The translations under genes were made by a program, and so were the position numbers. Source: Endomychus coccineus (Eukaryota > Arthropoda > Insecta > Coleoptera > Endomychidae). Taken from it: a stretch of DNA of 64,000 bases. The notes beneath the pieces were generated by a model that searched no databases, was not told the DNA's origin, and worked only from the letters and a program-made list of their open reading frames with translations. Position 1 is the first letter of the stretch, and the number at the start of each line of letters is the position of its first letter. Positions 11,880 through 23,130 of the stretch are shown piece by piece. The stretch covers positions 277,370,742 through 277,434,741 of the forward strand of contig OY294067.1 of assembly GCA_958510875.1 (NCBI GenBank). The letters run 5' to 3'.

Positions 11880-13060
11880 CTAGCTTGCATTATCAGATCC
11901 CCATTTCAAAACCATTTCCACCTGTCTCTGTCTCGCTCATCTGGCTTCACTCGATGTGATTGGTGATGCAGAGCCCCTCTCTACATCACCAAAACTGTGG
12001 AAGGGGCAGGTGGTCACTGATCGCTGATATGGACCAGAAACAAATTTGGTGCCCAAGATAGGTCCCTGTGGAACACCAGCCTTGATAGCCATTATATCGA
12101 AGGATACTCCGTCAACCACCACATAGAGTGATCTATCTGAGAGCAAACCCGATAGTAAGCGACAAAGTTGAGGCGGCAAACCATATGACGGAAGATTCCC
12201 AAGAAGAGTTTGGTCCCAGACTCGGTCAAATGCTTTGAAGATATGCTACATCTAGAGATTCCCCATATTTTTCAATGGATTTATGCTAGGTAAGCAAGCA
12301 GGTCCTGTTGATCTCTGCTGACGAAAGTCATATTGCCGGTCATTCACGATTTTGGAGCTCTCTAGGTATTGGATGAGTTCGATGTTGACTGCTTTCTCCA
12401 TCACTTTAGAGATCCCACATAATACTGAAATAAGTCTATAATTATTAGGAAGGGTCTTCTTTCCTTTTTTTGGTATCGGTTGGACTCTAGCTGTCTTCCA
12501 GCTGTAAGAGAACGCACCCCAAGTTTATATGAAAGGGTAAACAACCCGCAGAAAACTGGTGTTAATTCAGGCGCATATTCCTTGAGAACTACAGGTAGAA
12601 TTCCGCCTGGCCCCATAGCCTTTTTGAAATTGAGATCAAGCAGAATGCGCCTAATTGTGCGCTGACGCAAGACATTTTCAAGCATACGGCTATCGATGGT
12701 AGCAATATTAGCAGGATGCAAAGTGGAATTTACTGCAAACATTATGCTAGAAAGGTTGGCTTTTTCTTGTGGTGTAGTAGCCAGTGTGCTAGCATCTTTG
12801 GTAAGGGGAGGCAATGAATTTGATGTGAAATTTCTACCAATTGCTTTGGCGAAAGTTCAAAATGAACGGGCATTCGATAAGCTTTGATCTCATTTTGGTA
12901 TTATATGGTTCTTTCGAAGGGTTTATTGTTCCATTGCAAACATTTCTGGCTTCAACATATTCTGTTCGGGTTTCCAGTTTACCGCACCAACAACGGTATG
13001 CTGTTTGTTTTGAAGCCACGGCCCTAGAACCGATTTTATAGAACCATCGTTCACCAGATC
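11880..13060 (-). pseudogene. Non-LTR retrotransposon reverse transcriptase fragment (family 2, copy A)
   Basis: Read from right to left, the minus strand gives pre-RT sequence (LTKDASTLATTPQEKANL, about 12790), the RT start (RRILLDLNFKKAMGPGGI, then LKEYAPELTPVF, about 12640-12540), a decayed middle, PPQLCRLLSGLLSDRSLYVV (about 12150) and GVPQGPILG (about 12060), followed by CPFHSFGDV where a working enzyme has FADD. The same family occurs at 32455-33264, where FADD is kept, and as a short piece at 15600-15850. It is broken by frameshifts and is a dead Jockey/CR1-group copy. Confidence 0.8.
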
Positions 13061-13305
13061 AAGATGAAGGTGATTTCTAGGTATGGGGTATGTAAGTTTT
13101 CATTCCTACCCTAATAATGTCCGAGAGTGGGAAAGAAATTACGTCATAGCAGCCATGTTGATCAGGTTTTCGATATTATGGTATACAACTATCCCAAACA
13201 TTTCTAATATTTAAAATTAATCCGCATAGTATGCATCATAGTTACAGATTTTTAAAGCCCAACCATAGCTTTGGCAGTGCTAAATAATCGAGATCGGGCA
13301 ACTAG

Positions 13306-13369
13306 AAAGACTTCGACTCGAGCTTGGCTTACGCGAAAGACCGAGTGACCGTAGCGAACGAAGTCTTTC
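13306..13369. repeat. Hairpin with an 11-bp perfect stem
   Basis: GAAAGACTTCG and its reverse complement CGAAGTCTTTC bound a GC-richer 42-base interior with further imperfect pairing. It stands out against AT-rich flanks. It could be a short element or structured remnant; no function is implied. Confidence 0.5.
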
Positions 13370-13556
13370 CTCTTTTCGGGCCAATCACTGTCTCCGTCTT
13401 AACACTTTGGGCATATACGTAGCGTACTAACCGATCTTCTAGATTATTAATGTGATTTTAAATATTATCGAAAGCCGAATAAAATTTGAATATGACAAGC
13501 TTCCAATAGTAGAGTCGTCCTGTGTTCGTCACGTGATAATCAAATAGAACAATTTC

Positions 13557-14357
13557 TCAAGGTTACTTCATAGAGGCGCGAATTGCGAATAGCAAGTCGC
13601 GTCCTATTTCATATACTCGCGAACTTTCGCAATTATTGTTTCACTAAGCCAATGTGATATTTATAACATTTTCTATTTGTTTGAGTATGGTTAGATAATA
13701 ATTTATATTGTAGTCTAATTTTATGAATGAAGAATTATTCCATTTGCGACGAAGGCGTGCAATTGCCGTTTATGTATCTAATTCCTTCAGATCTGCAGAC
13801 TTTTCTGCAAGCATTTGGGCGCTTTCAGTCACATCTTCAGACTGTGCAAACTCAATGCAATTATGTTGTTTGTATTGCAATGGACTGAGGGTGCTATCAC
13901 AGTCACAGTCACTGCATTGACACTGCATAACACTAAAAATACATTTAGTTAATTTATTTCTAACCAAAATATATAAATTTACCATGTAGATACCTCATCA
14001 GGATCAGGATTCTTGTCGTACCAATTTACAATATACAATATAAGAAGAAATAAAGAGAAGCTACACAAACAAACACGTAACCCGAGTAAATAGAATATAA
14101 TGATGAGGTTATCTTCTTCTTCTCTTTCTCTACTACTTTTATCCCTCAGCGCATGCTCGAGCCATAATTCGCTAGAATGTTCGCAAAATATTGAAACTAT
14201 CTTAAGATTCCCGCCCCCAGATTTCAAATCTTGCGAATTCACAAGAAATTAAACAATCGCCGGTGAGCTTTCTCAGCCATTTTTTAAAACTCAAATTGAC
14301 CATTGAGAACATTATTCGCAATTCGCAAATCGCAATTCGCGTCTCTGAAGTAACCTT
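13557..14357. mobile_element. MITE-like element of about 0.8 kb
   Basis: The left end AAGGTTACTTCA..AGGCGCGAATTGCGAAT and the right end ATTCGC..CGCAATTCGCGTCTCTGAAGTAACCTT are inverted copies of about 35-40 bp, with repeated GCGAATTGCGAA units inside each arm. No target duplication could be made out. The interior contains no recognisable coding sequence. Confidence 0.6.
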
Positions 14358-15054
14358 TGGTTCGGAATTTGCAATCTGTAAGTTGATGATATTAATAACT
14401 ATAGATTCAAGAATATATTCAACTCAACAATATTTTGAAATAAAAATACTGATTTCGAGATTTACAGAAACGAAGCCATCCCAATACAACAAGTATATCA
14501 AAGCACGACCGTAGCACAAACCAATCACCAAGAAAGATGATATGCCAAACAGAATACGTGAAATTCATTCACCGTTAGCCATACATCGGTATGAATCACG
14601 TATAACACATTACGTTTTAAAGTGGATTCAACGATAAAAACTAGAATCTGCTAGTTCAATGCTCTACATTCGATTTCAATGATATATAGAACACATAAAT
14701 GATTACCTTCAGGAAACGTCAGATACTATCAATCACTTGTTTCAAACATCCAAGCAAGTGAAAATCAAATATTGACCGGCTCTCATCGAGGTTTCCCCCT
14801 TTTTATCGCGTTCTGATTCTGCTAAATTGAATTGTAATCTTTATTGGATGTTATTGATGGAACGGATTGAAAGAGCTACAATCTGGGAACCTGCGGAAAT
14901 TAGAAAGAGAATCTGTAAACGTAATTCGGTTAGATTATTGACCGCGGAAACAATAATGACCGATAGCTACCCACAAATAGATTCTATGTTACTGCATAGT
15001 GCACTCAAATGAAAATACTTCAGATGCAATCAATAAAAGGATTTCTACTTGAAA
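14358..15054. other. No gene seen
   Basis: Short open frames only (such as 14827-15012); no domain and no repeat pairing noticed. Confidence 0.5.
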
Positions 15055-15597
15055 CGTTTTAGCTTGAGAGCTGGATGACTCAGTTTGAAAATAAGCGGAA
15101 ACCATTACTCATTTATTGTCTACTAAGCTCATTGGCAACAAGATGAAGTCGCTTTTGATAAAAGAGTGTTAAGGTAGTTCATCTGGTGAGGTAGTTTCAA
15201 GAAAATAGTGATTGCATGTGACACATCAAAGTTAATACTCGAGTGATTATGCCCGAAATGTTTTACTGAGCTTGTACTTTTGTCAGTCTTATACAATCTG
15301 TCAACGTTACGTTACACTCAGAGTCAGAGTGGAAGAGAGCTCCAAAATCGTGAATGACCATTACTACGTTTAAGCTTGAGAGCTGGATGACTCAGTTTGA
15401 AAATAAGCGGAAACCATTACCCTTCTATTGTCTAATGCGCCTATTGGCAACAAGATGAAGTTGCTTTCAATAAAAGAGCGTTAAGGTAGTTGGTCTGGTA
15501 ATGTAGTTTCATGAAAATAGTCATTGTATTGGACACATCAAATTTAAAACTCGAGTGATTATGCCCGCAATTTTTGACTGAGCTTGTACTCTTGTGG
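15055..15597. repeat. Direct duplication of a 230-bp segment (period 312 bp)
   Basis: 15055-15284 and 15367-15597 align along their length (AGCTTGAGAGCTGGATGACT near the start; CTCGAGTGATTATGCCCG and TTTTACTGAGCTTGTACT-like strings near the end) with scattered substitutions. The spacer 15285-15366 ends in a family-2 LINE string (GAGCTCCAAAATCGTGAATG, also at about 12347-12358 inverted), so the duplication lies inside a degraded LINE copy. Confidence 0.8.
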
Positions 15598-15599
15598 TT

Positions 15600-15850
15600 A
15601 TAATGGCTGGTGTTCCACAGGGACCTGTCTTACACAGACTTGTTCCATATTAACTGTCTCGGTCAATGAAGACCGAGGACCAAGACAGAGACAGGTCAAA
15701 TGAATAAATGCATACAAGCATTTTAAAATGAGGATCTGATAATCTACTGGGGTTTAATGCAACCAAATCTTAAGCTTGTTTTTATCCAGGAAGGCGATCC
15801 CACAATCCCTAATATGATGTCAATTACAACTATTCCTATGAAGTCATTCT
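15600..15850 (+). pseudogene. Small internally deleted piece of LINE family 2 (copy C)
   Basis: AGVPQGPVL is readable at about 15607, the RT box also seen in copies A and B. The following sequence (CAAATGAATAAATGC.., then GATAATCTACTGGGGTTTAATGC.., then CAATCCCTAATATGATGTCA) matches the reverse complement of about 32740-32900. The segment between the VPQG box and this tail, including FADD, is deleted. Confidence 0.7.
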
Positions 15851-17239
15851 TGTCCATATCGTTATGTGATAGCAATACAATAGAGTGCATAGTAATCTGA
15901 TATCAATCTCAACGGTATTTGATTTGAGCAATAAATGATTACGACAGAAAGAAATTTAAACATGACTAATATTCAATTATAGCATCATGTACATTATAAG
16001 TATGATAAACAAAAAATTCACCACGACAATGGGCCATTATTAAAAAGGAAATAACAATTTACTGAAGTTAAAAGTACAGTTTTATTCCGATTTGAGCACA
16101 AGAGGGACGTCACTGCCTACAAGATTCAGAAAAAACTACCCCCCCCCCCTCTTCCAAGACCTCAAAGCAGGTAAGTACCGATCTTGATGAAATTTAACTA
16201 GTACCGGTCAACAAAATTTATTATTTATGAATTGTTGAACAATGGGACGATCCAGATTAGGTGGAGACTTTAACTAAGTTTTAGATGTTCCTGTGGGACG
16301 TAAAAATAATCGAAAACGATCCTCCTGATGTTTAAGCTCAACTTCAACCCCAGGGGTCAGCTTGGAAGAGGGTGAAATGTAAACATATTCTTTGATTCGG
16401 TAGTGTAGGCAATGCTTGCGCTAGTAATTATAAGTAAGGCAATCCAGAAATATGTTAATGAGTTTTTATGTAATGAATCAATCCCAGTTTGCAAGTGTAA
16501 TCACTGTTATGACTAAACCTGCATAGACTCATTTTAAGTAAAATCAGTAGCAAATCAGTAAGATGACGAAATATTCTATCAACTTGTTGATAGACTATGA
16601 TTTACAACACGGTAGATCAAACAATATCTAGAAATCAATGCTGACACTTGACGAATTCTGACCCGAATAAAAGTATTGCAGTAAATCCAGGACTGACCCT
16701 TAGAGTAGACAGAGTGGTGAAAAGCGAAGTAATTTGGACGAATTAGCTTAGCCGAGAACTGCTTGGAACGGTTAACGCACTGCGATTTGCCCTCTTTACG
16801 AGCACACGTTTATGGCCACAAGGACCAGGAAAGATTTTGTGGAACGAACTAAATCCCAAATATTGTACCAGCTGCTGCATTTGAAACTGACAAATTTATA
16901 TCCTCTTTCTTTATGACTTCGCATGCAAACTTCCATGATAGAATTGTTTGTAAACGAAACTGAGGTATAAGAAACATAAGAATATTTTTTCGTTTAAACA
17001 GAAAACGTTCATGACGCTATATATTGCTATAAAATCATGCAAGATTCAAGATCATATAAATAATCAGAAAAGAAATTAGTTCGACCTATCAGTTTGAAGT
17101 AAATAATAAATTCACAAACAATTTGTTAATTGTTTGAAAATGAAAGCAAACAATATATTTGTAATTTTCAGGGCAAGTTGAACACTTTTTACATCTACGA
17201 CTTTCTCGGAAAATGCACATTTCGAGGTGGATCAAACAG
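15851..17239. other. No gene seen
   Basis: Contains a C run near 16140. Sequence such as CAACTTCAACCCCAGGGGTC suggests old non-coding repeat, but no second copy was identified in the window. Confidence 0.5.
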
Positions 17240-17386
17240 CAGTGGCGTAGCTACATATTCTGCGCCCTACAGCAAGTAGAATCGGTGCACCCCCTTGTTT
17301 CTCAAGAAAGAGATATGTGTACTCATTTTGATTCAAAATCAAATAATAAATTGTTCACAATAACACTTATGCTTTATATTTTTCTT

Positions 17387-17428
17387 GTCTTTACGTACGT
17401 TTCGGTCTCACGACCATCATCAGGTGAC
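17387..17428 (-). ncRNA. Hammerhead ribozyme-like motif A
   Basis: On the minus strand: CTGATGATGGTCGTGAGACC, then GAAACGTACGTAAAGAC. The core strings CUGAUGA and GAAA are intact; GGUC/GACC closes stem II over a GUGA loop; stem III would be the self-complementary ACGUACGU, with UA as the NUH-type cleavage position. Stem I is weak here (GTCAC against AAGAC). One unpaired U lies between CUGAUGA and stem II, unlike the textbook core. Penelope-like elements are known to carry minimal hammerheads with very short stem III; activity is inferred, not shown. Confidence 0.55.
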
Positions 17429-17851
17429 TTATTATGTCTAAAACTTGATGATATATAAAGCATAAAGTGTTATTGTGACGTATTTCCCCAGAATTTATAT
17501 ATAATTCATACCTGGGTCAAGAATCTTTATTATAATCAATTGTAGAAGGCGTTACTTTTTTTGTATCTGTTTGATAATGTTGAAACTATAGTAACGTTTG
17601 CATGTTATTATTAAAAGTGGTAAATAAACAAAGTAATTGTTCTTTCATTTAATCACATAAATCAAATCCTTTCAACAAATAAGTTATTCAATGAAATAAA
17701 AACAAAATAAAATAATAAAACGAAATATAATTTATTGAGTAACCGCACCGGTAGTTCTTAAGAGCACTTCGGCACTAATATGTTTACTCAACTAAAACTA
17801 TATATAAATTCTCGGGAAATAGGTCACGCTAACACATTACTTATTATTTTT

Positions 17852-17893
17852 GTCTTTACGTACGTTTCGGTCTCACGACCATCATCAGAAGAC
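17852..17893 (-). ncRNA. Hammerhead ribozyme-like motif B (best preserved)
   Basis: Same core as motif A, but stem I is perfect over five pairs: GTCTT before CTGATGA and AAGAC after the predicted cleavage site. Stem II GGTC-GTGA-GACC and the palindromic stem III are kept. Downstream on the same strand come AAAAATAATAAGTAATG and the string GACCTATTTCCCGAG, which recur beside other copies (for example 37117-37148, 61898-61945). This marks the terminus of a Penelope-like family. Confidence 0.6.
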
Positions 17894-18134
17894 ACGTATT
17901 ATACGTGTCCACGTATACTACCGCGTACCGCGTAGTGTACCTCTGATTGCGGAGTGCCGACAAATATTTACAGGTATATTCTATAGTGGCTACAAGATAA
18001 AATGAAATTTCCTTAGTAATAGTACTAGTAACAAAAAAATTGTAAATTCAGTTGATTTAGAAAAAAATTTCGCCCTCAAAATTCTTGCACCTTGAGCAAT
18101 CTGCTCCAACTGCTCCAAAATGGCTACGCCACTG

Positions 18135-20687
18135 ACAAACAGAGTTTCCGATCGGTTCATACTAAGTACAAGTGCTTCTGAATTGAACGGAAATTCTGTT
18201 TGGCCAACATTCCCTCACCCAACGCAATTTTCAAAAGGCCATAACTCGGAAACTATACATTTTCCGAAAGTCTTAAATGTAAAAGTATTTATTTTGGTCC
18301 ATAATATGCAAATATATCGTTTGTTTTCATTGTTAAACAATGTTCATACAACTAACAAATTGTCTGTCCAATTATTGTTTGCAATCGAACTGACACAAAA
18401 AAATTCTTTCCAGATGTTGATGTGCCCTTAAAAATCAAACTGCATGCATTTTTAGCAGTATATAGCATCATAAACATAATTTATATATGACTTTAGACTT
18501 CTCACTTAGATTTTTTCAGATTTTTCACATTTATTTCAGAAATTTTCCATTTTAAACAATCCATAATTTATTTGAGTTCTCCGTACTTATCTCGGAAAAT
18601 ATTCTTGTTTGTTTATTTTTCTGTACTAGTTCGTTAAGGACTGATGATAACACCAGGAACACCAAAGAATCATAGATCTGATCCACATTTCGAGTAATAT
18701 CCTTAGCTAGTGATTTTACAATTCCCTCTATCTAGCTTCATTTCAGCAACGTTTCTTGTTCAAAACGATTAATTCATGAACGACGATAAACACGAATATT
18801 ATTGAAGATCTAATTGAGAACTAAGAATAATAATTACTAACTGGCAGTCAAATTTCAATTACGGTCAAAGAAAAAAAAATCACATAACCCTCTTTACCCA
18901 ACACAATTATTGTACTTTTTAGAACCTCTGGTCTTGGGAAAAGTGTATCGAAACTTGTATCGAAAAAAGGGTACAATTTATAATAGCTAATCTGTGCATT
19001 TTAAAATTTAGTGTTGGATTTAATCTAATCTAACCAGCATTACATGTAATTATGTTCATCTTACCTTTTGCGAGATCTTGAGTACCAATATCTAGATGCA
19101 ACTATTCGATGGAGTACCATAGTATCACTCACTTAAATTAATAGGCATTGGGGCATTTTGCCTCATTTTATAATAGTTTACTATATCAACCAGAAAACTG
19201 AAGAAGAAACTTTAATAAGCTAGAAACTCATTAGGATATATCGGTCAGTTGCAAATTATTTATGTTCAATGGCAGATACAAAGTTGTGATGTGAAAAAAA
19301 TCATTATTTCAAACTTATAATTAGTGATTGGCCGATTCATATTTTTTTGCCGATACAGATATTTTAGTTACCGATACCAATATAATACCCATACCGATAT
19401 AATATCGGTATCGGCACGCTGTAAAACATCAAATATTGGCATTGACGCGGACGTGCGGTGAACAAATTTCGGTAATTTTATTTCTCAATATAATCTCTAT
19501 GTAGCCCGATACACTTCGCCCAAAGCTTCTCTAATAATACCTTAAAAAAATAAAATTTGGAAACTAAATATCAATTCGCACAATATAAGATAGTTCGAAA
19601 TGAATTGATGCGAGTGTATAGTCAAAATGTATGTAACGAAGAAGGAAGTATTCTAGACAATTACCAAATGTGTAGAATAACAATTACAATGATTGACTAC
19701 ACGGAAATAGGCTCGATTCCGGGTGCCTTGTACTTTGACGTTCATCAGCTACCCACTGGTCGCGGGTAATTGAACTAGCTGCCAGAAGCGGAAGTCCCCT
19801 TTCCCATCCCCACGCTACGCCACTGATCGGTTACATGAGGTAATTTATTTCATCGTTTGCATTTGAAATATATACTATCTCAGGACGTCATTTTATTCAT
19901 ATAAGTCTGCATCACACCCCGATTACAATGACAATTAGCAAATCAGAGACGAAATGCAAATTCTATTATGGTGACTCCCCCCCCCCCCCCATTCGCTATA
20001 AACTGAAAGGGACCGGGAATGCGGATAAAGGTGCGATGTTCCATAAAGCCAATTCACACATCTACCAAAGGGTCGTGAAGGATGATTCCACAATGTTGCA
20101 CAGAATTGCACAAACCAGACAATCAATGTATCTTCGTAATTACGAGATTACGTAGATTTTCCATATCGAATCAATAATGCTATCATGTCAAGAGATCAAT
20201 ATATCATTACCCGAAGCTATGAACGTATTTATGTCAATCGTTAAAAATAAAACAGTTTATATTCTGCTTCGATCAAGTAATCTTGGAATTGAGTTGTAAA
20301 AAATTAGAATCCATTTAGACCTGCTGACCATGAATTAATATTGTTATGTGTCTATTATGTTATGTAGAATAGCTTTGTGTCGTACAAAAATAAAAAGTTC
20401 AAACATTAAAATGTAAATCTGGATAATGTGTAGGTCGTTTCGGCTAACGCGGAAACAGAAATAAATAAACATCAAGATCCACTATTATTACTCCCAACCG
20501 CAATCTTAAATGGATACTTGTTTATTATCGTAGGTTTAAATATTTGTATTCGAATGTACAATTCAATTATTAACTTCGGAGATATGTTGAAAATTCCACA
20601 CAATGTACACAAATTTTGTAAATTTTTCACAAGGAGTTTTTTCGATGATTGAAAATTTCAAATTTGAGATTTCATCGATACTGTATG
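18135..20687. other. No gene seen
   Basis: Open frames 18120-18431, 19557-19769 and 19928-20155 show no recognisable domains. A short hairpin of repeated CCGATACC/GGTATCGG strings lies near 19365-19425; similar strings occur near 22250-22290 in the opposite sense. A single hAT-like end GCTACGCCACTG lies at about 19811 with no partner found. A C run occurs near 19980. Confidence 0.45.
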
Positions 20688-20696
20688 TTTCAGGAT

Positions 20697-21589
20697 TCTC
20701 CGAAAATCCTCATCCCAGATAGAGGAAATTGGAACAACGAAACTCTCACCCTACTGCCACCAGACGGGCTCGTATGGTTCACAGATGGGTCCAAGGCAGG
20801 TCAGGCTTCTGGGGCGAGAGTGTACCTAAAAAGACCAAGGATCACTATCTCAGTGACTCTAGGCGCTTACTGCACAGTTTTTCAGGCGGAGGTCTACGCA
20901 ATACTGATTTGTGCCATGGAAAACCTGAGAAGAAACTATGTAAATAGGGGCATATATATTTGCACAGACAGCCGGTCGGCTCTGGGAGCTCTCAAATCAA
21001 CCAGAGTCACATCAAGGTTTGTCAATGAATGCAGGGATACACTGGCTGAATTAGTCAGGAGAAATAAAGTTCAACTCATCTGGGTCCCTGGACACAGGGG
21101 AGTTCTAGGAAACGAAATGGCCGACTCTCTGGCCAGGCGAGGGTCGTCTAACGCCCCTATCGGGCCGGAGCCAATGGTCACTTTATCAAAGTGCGTAGGG
21201 GTTCTCGCCCTTCTGGGCCAACTGAATAAAGAGTGGTCTAAACTGTGGGAGAATAACCACGCATGAGGCAGGCCAAGCTCTTCATCAAAGAGCCTGTGCC
21301 TAGGCTCTCAAAGAAACTCCTTTCTCTAAACAGAAGGGACATCAGAGAGATGACTAGAATCCTAACCGGTCACTGTCGTCTCCACACTATGGGCATCACA
21401 GATGACCCAATATGTAGGAAATGCAGAGAGGCGGAAGAAACTGCCTCTCACATCCTGTTGGAATATCCAGCATTAACATTCCTCAGACACCTACACTTCG
21501 GAGAATCTAAACTGCGCCCAAAAGAAGTTATGGAAGCCAGCACTGGCAATATTCTGGGTTTCTGGCGGGCCACAAACCTGCTAGATTAG
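20697..21589 (+). pseudogene. RNase H and Cys/His tail of a LINE polyprotein
   Basis: First frame (20649-21266): RNase H with the four acidic positions visible, D in FTDGSKAG, E in FQAEVYAIL, D in CTDSRSALG and D in GNEMADSLARRG, plus WVPGHRG. Second frame (21263-21589), overlapping by four bases: LTGHCRLHTMGI, then CRKCREAEETASHILLEYPAL, the Cys/His motif that closes many LINE ORF2 proteins. The frames overlap by one base pair shift, so a frameshift separates them. RNase H degrades the RNA strand during retrotransposition; this truncated copy has no reverse transcriptase. Confidence 0.85.
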
Positions 21590-21697
21590 AATAGGCTTCT
21601 GACCATGGGGCGCACAATGGGCCCAACTAAGTGGCCTAAGTGCATTTGGGGGATAAACCCCTCCCCTCAAATGATGATGCTGATGATGACGATGATG
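20697..21697 (+). mobile_element. 5'-truncated RNase-H LINE with target duplication (family 3, copy 1)
   Basis: The insert is bracketed by TTTCAGGAT at 20688-20696 and 21698-21706. Its 3' end carries CCCCTCAAATGATGATG and a (GATGAT)n-like tail, as in the inverted copy at 60872-61797. Truncation at the 5' end and target duplication are the marks of target-primed reverse transcription. No reverse transcriptase domain remains, only RNase H and the C-terminal Cys/His part. Confidence 0.88.
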
Positions 21698-21706
21698 TTT
21701 CAGGAT

Positions 21707-22318
21707 CAGAGGAATCACGTAGATACATCTCTAACCATAGAATACAATCTGATGACATTTCGGCTAAAAATTGGGCAAGCATCAATGGCATCTCGGATCA
21801 GATACCTACAAGGCTCGTAATTGAACCATTCGATATAATCCAACATTTGAATTTTTTCATTAAATTGTACGAAAGCTTCTGACAGTTTCAAACATTAAGT
21901 GTTCTGTGACAAACTCAAGTACTTGGTATTTCTATTGTTATAAGGAATGGCTGGAGGACCTTCTCGTTAAGCAAAATAATAATTTCAAAATAACAAGTTA
22001 GCAGAAATTTAAAATGTAGTATACAACCAGTAGGTATGAATATAATTATTGGTTCTACGCCTAAAAACTTGTCGACTTCCTCGAGATACCCAATGTCAGT
22101 GAGTATACTGGGCACTGTTTTGGCCTGTTTTACTTTCTAGCGAATATAACGACGCTGAAAAGGCATGAATGAAGCTGTCTAGTTCCGTTGCTGAAAGGTA
22201 AATTAAATTACCTTAACTTAAATATGTCGATATTTATTGGCTAAATTTTGTCGATACCCGATTATACCATATATGCCGAGACGATACCGATGCACTAGTA
22301 CACGCAAACAAGGTTACA
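21707..22318. other. No gene seen
   Basis: Flanking sequence between the LINE and the inverted mariner; nothing recognised. Confidence 0.5.
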
Positions 22319-23075
22319 TGCAGGCAAGGTGAAAATTCCCTGAAAAATGAAACAAGACATGATTTATTTAGTCGAAACTTATTTCATTTCTCAAAATAAT
22401 CTTCTTGTAGTCCGATAAACTTCGTCCAACGTTTTTCTAATTTTTTCGATCCATTGCTAATAATACGATCTATCAAAATAGGAGTTTGTCTCAGCGATGA
22501 CCTCATCGTTGGAGCCAAATCTTTTTACGCCGAACCATTTCTTCGTTTCAAAAATAGATAACATGGCAAAACATGGATCCGTCACAACACAGTAGATACC
22601 AAAGAACACAGTGGGTTTATCGGAATACAAAGTCATGGCGACAGTTTTTTGGGATGCACACGGTATATACATATCGATTACCTTGAAAAGGGCCAAACGA
22701 TCACGGAGGTATATTATGCAGAGCTGTTGTATCGATTCGACGGCGATTTAAGCGAAGCGGCCGCAATTGGCAGAGAAAAAAGTGCTCTTCCACCAGGACA
22801 ACGCACCGGCGCACAGGTACGCAGTTGCAATGGCAAAATTGCACGAATTGCGCTACAAATTGGTTCGTCATCCACCATATTCTCCAGATTTGACCCCCTG
22901 CGATTTTTATCTATTTCCAAACTTTTGAAGAAATTGAGTGCCAAAATCGTATTATTTGGAAGGGATCGAAAAATTAGAAAAACGTTGGATGAAGTGTATC
23001 GGGCTACAAGGAGATTATGTTGAGCCAAATAAATCATTTCTTGTTTGTTTTTAGGAACTTTTCACCTTGCCCTCG
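22319..23075. mobile_element. DD34D mariner made of two inverted 3' halves
   Basis: Both ends carry the same terminal sequence (GGCAAGGTGAAAATTCCC at left, its inverse with CCTCG before TA at right). About 22321-22550 encodes, on the minus strand, the transposase C-terminus (KKWFGVKRFGSNDEVIAETN). About 22550-23020 encodes, on the plus strand, a longer C-terminal part (MHTV.., TITEVYYAELL, and in shifted frames DNAPAHR-like and YSPDL-like strings). Two 3' ends thus face outward. The family is the same as at 51489-53608. It lacks a complete N-terminus and is a dead fold-back derivative. Confidence 0.8.
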
Positions 23076-23130
23076 TATATGGATACTAGTGGTACGGGGA
23101 CCATTTACTACAGAAATTAATATTTACATC

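Larger units (their letters stand above)
17240..18134. mobile_element. Non-autonomous hAT element containing Penelope-like pieces
   Basis: Terminal inverted repeats CAGTGGCGTAGCTAC (17240) and GGCTACGCCACTG (to 18134). Flanks TCAAACAG (left) and ACAAACAG (right) look like an 8-bp target duplication with one difference. No transposase is present. Two stretches inside (about 17355-17510 and 17790-17900) belong to the Penelope-like terminal family with hammerhead-like motifs, so this element was a landing site or is a composite. Confidence 0.75.
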
